A stretch of 64,000 nucleotides of DNA from Ophiosphaerella korrae (lineage: Eukaryota; Ascomycota; Dothideomycetes; Pleosporales; Phaeosphaeriaceae), in contig JALNQF010000013.1 of assembly GCA_028456385.1 (NCBI GenBank), positions 310,001 through 374,000 on the forward strand, written 5' to 3'. Every line of letters begins with the position of its first letter. Within the stretch, counting starts at the first letter, position 1. A program made the translations under genes and the position numbers. A model generated the notes under the pieces. That model did no database searches and was not told the origin of the DNA. It saw nothing but the letters and a program-made list of their open reading frames with translations. Of the stretch, positions 57,228 to 64,000 are shown in pieces.

Positions 57228-59912
57228 ATGCCTCCCAAAAAGGGTAAGACTAAGGGTAAGACCCTTCCAAAACTGAGCGAGAAAGAAATACGCAAAATAA
57301 CCGACGATACTGCTAACCTGCTCGCCAACCCTACTAATAAGCACGACCTTTGGGCGACCTTTGCCCCAGAGAAAAGAAATCATGCGGACATTATTTTCGG
57401 CCAGGAGCGGGAACTCTATCACATTAGGCAGAAAAACGCAACCCCGGTCGTGGGAGGAGAAAACCGTGTGAAGGACAGAGCTCCAGTGGAAGAAGAAGAG
57501 GTAGGAGATCAAGTTCCAGCAAACGGCCAGGCCCAGAGACAAGGAAACGGAAGCTGCGACTAGGATGCTAGGTCCATCATGCGTCACAGAGACAGAATCA
57601 AGCTTGAGCGAAGCCTTGGACGCGCTAACAGTAGACGTTCCTGGCCCTTCTGAGAAAAGCAAGCCTTCTCTACGACCCTCCGCGGCTCCAGTTCAACTCG
57701 ATGCCAAGATTCCCGACTGCTCGCTTCGAAGAAGGGGTGCCAGACTACCCGTTAGCCATATCTACACCAATCATTATGAACTTGCAATCAAAAATAAGTC
57801 CGAATTCCGCGAGGTCCAGATTTTAGGCATACCTCAACATGTCAAGAAGCAATAAAGGATGCCAACTGTCGAAGAGATCATCCAAAATATACCGTTTCTT
57901 CAAACAACCCAAGCCGGCTTTGCAACTGACTACTACGATAAGATCATCGCCTGGAAGAATCTCAGCCAGAACGAAAACCCCAAAAACCTTGGTAGCCACA
58001 CTTTCACCATCAATCACGGCAACAAAACCTTACACATCGGCATATGTCACAGGCGCGGTGTTGGACATGATCTCTTGAAGAGATAAGCCCATGGTGTTCA
58101 GGATAGGGCTAGATGGAACTTTAAACCTCACTGCGAAGCCTTGAATATCGTCATCTCAAAGTGTTTCAATGACCATGACATCCTCAAGACCAGCGCCAAC
58201 AAGCTCTTCGTCACAGGTACAGAGGTAGATCTCAGTGAATTGCTGTGCACGAAAGAAGGCTACTTTTACTCCGTTCGGCCGAGGATGGGCAAGGTTCTGC
58301 TTACAATTAACACTTCCTCAAGCGCATTCTACGTGCCGATCAAAGTCCACACGTACCTCCTCGACCGTTCCATGCTCAGCAATGAAGAAGATAAATTCAG
58401 CAGACTCGGACGATTTATGGCCATGTAGAGGATTCAAACGCCAGGTATTAGAGTGTGGCGTTGGTCAATCTGCAAAGGGGACGGAGATCCTATATCAGAG
58501 GGATTTCGAATATGTTTTACAACAAGCTTTTGGTATGTCTCCGCGGCCGAAAGTTGTCATTCTTTTCCTCCTCAACAAAGATATTGAGGAATACTCCTTG
58601 TTCAAGTACCTCGCCGATTGCAAATAGGTTCTCCAGTCAATCTGTATGACAGAAATGGCACGCGGGAATGGATTGAAGCAGTACATAAGCAATATCATGA
58701 TGAAGGCGAACCTTAAGCTAGGCAATGCCAATCATGTGTCGAAAGAGGTACAAGATGTCGCAGCCAGCTTTCTTGTATGGGGGTTGATGTTACCCACCCA
58801 CCAACGGCTTCCCTCCCGGGTACCCCTTCTATCGCAGCCCTAGTTGGCTCTGTTGGCCCGACAGGAGGCAAATTCGTGGGAGAGCTAAGCCTACAATCAA
58901 AAGAAAGGAATGAGGTAAGACAATGAGCGTGATGGAAAGGATTAATAGCTAACATGCAGCAGATGATCGAGGATTTGGAAAGGATGGCTCTTGAGCGACT
59001 CAAAGGCTGGTCGGACTACAACTACAATAGAGTTCCAGCACGTATACTCTACTATAGAGATGGCGTGTCAGAATCTCAACACGCTCAGGTCAAAGAAGAG
59101 GAACTTGGCCAGATCAGAGAGACATGGAACAAATTCATTGATTGGCTTTGTAAGAAAAACCGAAACCTAAAAAAGGGGAACCTACCACCATTGGTACTCA
59201 TCGCTGTGGTGGTGATAAAACGCCATCATACACGGTTCTATCCAATCGAGGATGACCACACAATGGACAAGAATTTCAACTACAAGCCTGGAACTTTGGT
59301 CAACCAATGTGTCACCTCTCCCTACTTCGCCGACTTCTATCTTCAATCACACGACGGCATCCTTGGCACCGTCAGACCCGCTCATTACTTCATCCTCGAG
59401 AATAACTCTAGCTAGACAGAAGCTTTCCTTTCATCAAACAATTGTGAGCCGTTACTAATCCTCCAAAGATCGTTAACTAACACGCAAACAGACCCACCAC
59501 TTCTGCTACGCCTACATTCGAGCAGCACTGGGTGTATCCTATGCCTCACCCACATACTACGCAGACCGTCTCTGCGGGCGCGGCCGTGCCTATTTCCGCG
59601 CCTTCTTCGCCCCAAGCCCGAAAGTACGCAATGATTAGGACGACAAACGGAAAAACTAGGAAAATGCAGAGAGGGACCTTGCGCCAGGTCTGCAGACCAA
59701 CATTCCAAAAAGGAAAAACTGTGACAGACCAAGTGAAGGAGGAAATGGACAATGAGCGTAAGCGAGTGAGATCGGAAAACGAAAAGGCGCTCGAGCGCGT
59801 GAAGCAGGAGGTCTGAGCGCTTATCGTCAAGAGGTGGAATGCTGGACCGAGGAGCACGGCTTCGGCAAATGGGCGCGATCAGCTTTTGCAGACAATGTAT
59901 TGGATGTGAGTG
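57228..59912 (+). pseudogene. Argonaute gene, heavily disrupted
   Basis: Argonaute pieces appear in correct order but in changing frames. 57228-57563: charged N-terminus. Frame from 57565: N domain (YTNHYELAIKN) to TAA 57853-57855. Same frame onward: PFLQTTQAGFATDYYDKIIA to TAA 58084-58086, then linker and PAZ start (GYFYSVRPRMGKVLLTINTS, AFYVPIKVHTYLLD) to TAG 58426. Most of PAZ and MID is absent. PIWI follows: KVVILFLLNKDIEEYSLF, TAG 58625-58627, GLKQYISNIMMKANLKLG, a frameshift near the G5 run at 58779-58783, then GVDVTHPP with the first catalytic Asp. A clean 45-nt intron (58915-58959) is kept. Next come YYRDGVSESQ, FYPIEDDHTMD and RPAHYFILENN; another frameshift near 59400; an intron to about 59490; THHFCYAYIRAALGVS and YYADRLCGRGRAYF. 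Traces of the C-terminus reach FADNVLD near 59905. Catalytic-region residues survive, but no full product is possible. Confidence 0.88.
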
Positions 59913-60058
59913 AGTGTGCTATGGGCAGTGTTGGTAGGAGATTTCGGGCGTTGGTAAAAGTGTTTCATTGCTTTGCGGAGTTTGGGTAGAATTGGCATAT
60001 TGTAGATTTCCTTCCTGTTAGAGATTTGTGTGGTTGTCGTGTTTGTTTAGAACGGTTA
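59913..60058. other. Spacer between Argonaute relic and MITE
   Basis: About 145 bases without features. The TA at 60057-60058 is the left target-site copy of the MITE. Confidence 0.5.
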
Positions 60059-60436
60059 ACGTGGTTTACAAGCGAGCGCCGGGCCCAAAACACACCAAAA
60101 AACAGCCCCTTGAATCTCAGCCATAGCTCTATAAAATACTAACAACTTATATACAGCATTTTGTACTTGTTCTAAGTCTATCCTAGAATTCTTAACTTTA
60201 TAGGTTCTATCGTTCCTTAGATATAATATTTTGGTCACTAATTTTTTATCTTTATTGATTATCTTACTTTATCTCAAGAACAACTTAATATATTCTTTCT
60301 AGACTTAAGGGTTAGTCTTGAGATAGGTATATGAGGCTTATACAAGATTTTTAGATCGTTCTACTAAGCTATAGTTGAGATTCAAGAGGCTGTTTTTGGT
60401 GTGTTTTGGGGCCCGGCGCTCGCTTGTAAACCACGT
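60059..60436. mobile_element. 378-bp MITE, Tc1/mariner-like, TA target duplication
   Basis: Near-perfect terminal inverted repeats of about 70 bp: left 60059-60128 and right 60367-60436, both starting ACGTGGTTTACAAGCGAGCG from the outside. They differ by only a few substitutions and one-base indels (GGGCCC against GGGCCCC, and A-run length). Each end is flanked by TA (60057-60058 and 60437-60438), the target duplication of Tc1/mariner/pogo elements. The internal about 240 bp is AT-rich with no coding capacity, so the element would depend on a transposase elsewhere. It lies between the Argonaute relic and the homeodomain gene, in the latter's 3' flank. The similarity of its ends suggests a fairly recent insertion (inference). 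Confidence 0.92.
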
Positions 60437-60733
60437 TACCGATCAGTGCATCTGAGCATCTGAGCATTCCCTCGTTTCACACATCACAATCATAAGCACA
60501 TGTACACTATATTGTCCAAACATGCGTCATTCATTCGGATAGATGATCCTTAACCTACACCCAAACGCCAACAATGCAGAATTTGCCTCCAGGCTCCAAC
60601 CGTTGAAACACCAAGACCTATTTCGCTGAAAATGCTTGAGAGAAAACAACATGGTAGCATTAGCTTCTTGCGGCGATGCTAATGAATGACGGAGTGTTGG
60701 ACATGTTCGTTGGTATTTTTATCTTTGCTCTGA
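60437..60733. other. 3' flank of homeodomain gene
   Basis: About 300 bases after the MITE. No gene is seen. Confidence 0.5.
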
Positions 60734-62687
60734 TTACCTCCACTGACCTTGACTTAGTTTCAGTAAGCCTTCGACGCATCCTGCTTCTTCAGCTGAGTCG
60801 ATACTGGTCCGTCCGCTCAGCCCATCACCGCTCATGAATGATCTGATTTCGTCATCTTGTTCAGGGTCGAGTACTTCTTTGCCTTTTTCCCGTGCGAGCA
60901 TTGCGCCGAGGCTTGCGCTTTGCGACATGACATCCATGTTCTCACCGAGGATCTGACGCGCTCGCCGTGCAGCGGGCGGTGTCGAGATTTGGTGTCGGCG
61001 TGCGGAAGGGGTGACCTCAGGCTCCCAATTCTCCTTGTCGCTCTCTGTTTGTGGGAACTCATCCGACTCCGTTTCGTCACCACTCCTTTTGTATGATTTG
61101 GTTGAGAAGCGGCCGCTGATGGTTGAGGCGCGCTGGATGGATCCGCGTGACTTCTTCACTCCAGGGGTACCAAGGACTTTATGTGAGCTGTGTCGAGATA
61201 TGATAGGGGTGTTCTGTCGTGCTTGATTTTGCGCCAAGATCTTCCTATTCGCACGCAGTATTCCAATCGCGTCTGCTGCGCTTCCGCTCCCTTCTTGCTC
61301 TGCACGTGTGGTAAGGCTTGTGGTCGATCGGCTGTCAGGATCACACCAGAATTCCCAAGCCCGTGAATCTCTGCTTCTTCCAATATTTGATAAGGTACGA
61401 GCAATTTTAGGACTTGGCTCTCCTCGCGCAGCGGCGGCTAGTCGATCGTTCAGACCAGCCGCGCTGTAACTCCGTCGAAGGCCGGCAGCAGCGCGGGCGA
61501 AGGCGGTGGGGTTTGTCTTTAGGTGTGGAGGTGATGGGGTCTTGTCGAGGTCCGTGACAACGCGTGCGGTGCCATCTTCGTTTGTTGATATTCGGACGAA
61601 GGAGTGGGCGCGCTTCACTGCACGCGTCGGTGTCTCTATAGCGGCAGGAGATTCTGATGGTTTGAGTGGGGCATTCGGGAATGTGATGACCTCAGGCGTA
61701 TAGTCTTCGCTGCATCGCACAAACGAGGCACTGCGACGGTTGGAGATCCAGGATGTACGTGATTGTGAAGCGTGTTGGGAGGACTGTGTAGTCAGCTGAG
61801 TGTTGCTGATCTCGCTTGGTACTGTATCCAGCGATTGGGGATCGGCAGAACTGTTTGCAGTTGGGTTGACAGTTATTTGGGATTCGGCTTTGGTTGGTGC
61901 TGGTGTTTCTTCCGGTCCGGGTTCGGGGATGGTCTCGTCTGAAGTGAGCTCAGGTGTCGCTGGATTGTCAGATTTTGGGCACTCTTCCTGCGCCTTCTCT
62001 GCTGGCTCATTTTCGGAGTAGCGCACAGCCAGCTCGTCCTCGGTTGGCGGATCAGACATGTTGGAAGATGATGACATGAGCGAAGCAGATGAGGATGGTT
62101 CGAGAGGGCGCGAGCGACGTCTGTCGTTCTGTCTGCGGTTCTGAAACCAAATCTTGCGAGGGGTTAGTGCCAGCGCGCCCACTCGTGACTGGGCAAAATC
62201 GAAGTACGTACCTGCACCTCTTTTTCGCCCAGGGCGACCTTTGCGATGATTTCTAGGCGCGCAGCCTTGTCAGGCTTTGGATTTCTTCGGTATTCTGCCT
62301 TGAGAATGTCTTCGTCCTCCTTGCTGTGATGACGTGGTCAGTAGGTGTGAGGTGTGGTGATGCGGGTGGGGTTTAGGCCGGCGGGATGATAGATAACGGT
62401 GCCGAAGCACAGTCCAAGAACGCGTCGCGATCCGCGAACCAACCATGTCAACATGATCAAGATGGAAGCAGAAAAGAAAACTAGAACGCTGCAACATAAA
62501 CATACCTTGTACGGCGTCTGCGTTGTCTAGCAAGGGCTTTGTTGTCGACGTCTGGAGGCATTTTATTTGCCACCGTCTCTTGTGAGTGCACGAGAAAGGC
62601 AAGGGTACCTGTGGTACTCGGAGCATCGCGCCTACCCACGGCGGACGTAGCTAACGGAGTGGATGGAAGAGGAGATGAGCTGAACAT
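60734..62687 (-). CDS. Homeodomain transcription factor (Yox1-like class)
   Basis: Three exons on the minus strand: 62506-62687, 62212-62323 and 60734-62152, about 570 aa. The homeodomain is split over all three and is complete only after splicing: RQRRRRTSKEDEDILKAEYR, NPKPDKAARLEIIAKVALGE, then KEVQIWFQNRRQNDRRRSR (about residues 56-115). It has helix-3 residues W, F, N and R at the expected places. The rest is Ser/Thr/Pro/Glu-rich, with conserved-looking short blocks (AWEFWCDPDSR, KSRGSIQRASTISGRFSTKS, TESDKENWEP) and probably disordered. The position near the N-terminus and the RRR-rich arm resemble Yox1/Yhp1-type fungal homeodomain proteins, which are cell-cycle or development regulators. 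The exact orthologue is uncertain. It is nuclear by inference. Confidence 0.88.
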
Positions 62688-64000
62688 GATGAATCGGCCG
62701 CCCAGGATGAGACAGAGATGTATCAGGAATTAATTGGCATTCTAGTGGCGAGGAGGAAGAATGTGGGATGAAGATTGTGGCAGGTATATGATAGCGCGTC
62801 GCGTAAGTCACGGTATGCACGTGCTTCAAGTATGTCGCGCATCGCTGCCCTGGGAAGAACACGGGGTCCATGCACATTTTTGATGCTTGGAGTTTACACA
62901 ATGAAGTGGTTTCTAATTCGATTGCATTGTACTACAGGATGCTTCTTCTTAAATGCACGAGGAAGAGGATACATGACACTGTGTCAGGGTATTTCGCGAT
63001 GCCAGCAGCCCCTGTGGACACTCGACTGAGGATGGCAACGACCTCGTGGCAGCCTGCAATGCCAGCACGCGTTGTCGCCAGCCACACTTCGGCGGCTACT
63101 TGCAGAGCACTCGATGGCAGGCAAACCTGCCACTATGCACACAGCAAGTCTCGGTAGAATGCAAGTGATGCATGTACTGTCCTCGCGTCAACCATATTTT
63201 GATCTGTGTGCTCGGTCAGGGTGCTCGTGCTGGGAAGTGGTTATCGATTGCCCTCATTCGCGTCCGCACGTGATGTTTCCTACTAATCCAATTCTGGACA
63301 AGTGTTCCTTCGTCGCCTCGTCCCAGGGCAGACCACTTCTCCCCTACGTTTGCCCTTCGCCGTCAGCCAACCCATTGTTACAACTTAAGTTGCCATGCGC
63401 TACGCTACACGTCCTTATTCCCATGTAAGGTTGCTCTCCTGCCACCGCCTAGAAGGCAGCCATTAGGCAGCGATTCCACAACTTGGGTAGACCAATCCAG
63501 CCTTTGGATCTGCATCGCTCGGCGACACTAACTGTGCGATGAGCTGAAAACCACATCCCTACGATTTCACCTACACTGTTAGCTTACGCACAAGGGCTCT
63601 TACTGAGCATCTGACTGTCTGCATGGTCTCAAGCGAGTTGAGACCTTAACCCCCAACTGGCCGTGCAGTTACCCCACTGCTACCGGTGAGATTTTGTCTT
63701 TCAAGGCAGAAGCAAGCTATCGGTGCAAGAGTTGGAAGATTGGGCCCCACCCCACATTTTTGCTGCACAGTCTGTCTGGAGAATATCTTACCACATCTTT
63801 CTAGGCACGGAAGGAATCAAATACCGACAGCTTGGACCGGGAGGAGCAGTGACAAGCACGTGGGGAAAGACTTGCCGATTCACGCTCTTTGCGGCCACCT
63901 TAGCCCTATAAATTGCCTAGATCTCCGTTCCACATAGACACACGCTTGGGCATATTCTTCCAACGTATAGACGGCGCCGTGGCCCCATGTTATGGTACAC
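62688..64000. other. Promoter side of homeodomain gene and window end
   Basis: About 1.3 kb with short shadow frames only. No RNA gene, repeat or protein motif is recognised. A gene starting beyond the window edge cannot be excluded. Confidence 0.5.

Noticed and set aside
57493..57522. Possible intron linking the first two Argonaute frames
   Set aside because: About 30 nt is too short; a frameshift in a variable N-terminal region is more likely.
1..64000. Secondary-metabolite gene cluster
   Set aside because: No polyketide synthase, NRPS, terpene synthase or P450 motifs were seen; the IDO, esterase and reductase genes are not adjacent to each other.

Overview
This window is nuclear DNA from a filamentous ascomycete. 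The genes carry short GT-AG introns (about 45-70 nt, a few longer, often with a CTAAC-type branch site). They encode fungus-specific products: a SUN-family wall glucosidase, a GPI-anchored GH72 transglycosylase, a copper-fist regulator, a Pex23/24-family peroxin and a Pom1-type DYRK kinase. Gene style suggests a Dothideomycete, probably Pleosporales; that placement is inference. No rRNA, tRNA, CRISPR or operon was found.

Left part (1-31.9 kb), mostly intact genes: SUN glucosidase (2.7-4.2 kb, +), copper-fist regulator with a distant first exon (5.1-7.0 kb, -), a broken EFM7-like methyltransferase relic (8.5-9.1 kb), an unknown 417-aa protein (9.9-11.1 kb), a plasma-membrane syntaxin (12.0-13.2 kb), a GH72 glucanosyltransferase (14.4-15.9 kb), an Obg/YchF-type GTPase with a 10-nt exon (16.4-17.8 kb) convergent with a dysferlin-type peroxin (18.0-19.5 kb, -), a 1517-aa Pom1-like kinase (20.8-25.6 kb), an indoleamine 2,3-dioxygenase (26.7-28.3 kb) and a secreted carboxylesterase/lipase (30.1-31.8 kb).

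Middle part (32-51.6 kb) alternates decayed and intact genes. Decayed: an ankyrin-repeat gene (33.2-35.2 kb), a ferric reductase (38.9-41.0 kb) and two tandem BTB genes sharing a C-terminal Cys/His motif (48.6-51.1 kb). Intact: a small Cys-rich single-pass membrane protein (36.4-37.3 kb, -), an HCS1/SMUBP2-type helicase (41.6-44.3 kb) and a 690-aa Ser/Pro-rich coiled-coil protein (45.9-48.0 kb).

Right part (51.6-64 kb): an unknown type I membrane protein, a Ser/Pro-rich unknown, a small two-helix membrane protein and a short coiled-coil/basic protein (all -); then a heavily broken Argonaute gene (57.2-59.9 kb, +), a 378-bp MITE with TA target duplication just behind it, and a homeodomain regulator (60.7-62.7 kb, -).

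The main finding is the number of gene fossils: six coding relics in 64 kb, including an Argonaute that lacks the stretch between its PAZ start and PIWI domain. They sit among housekeeping genes whose reading frames are clean. Several frame breaks lie at homopolymers, so uncorrected assembly indels must be excluded, but in-frame stops and missing domains argue for true pseudogenes. Frames, splice junctions and motifs were read by eye; family names come from recognised motifs, not from database searches.
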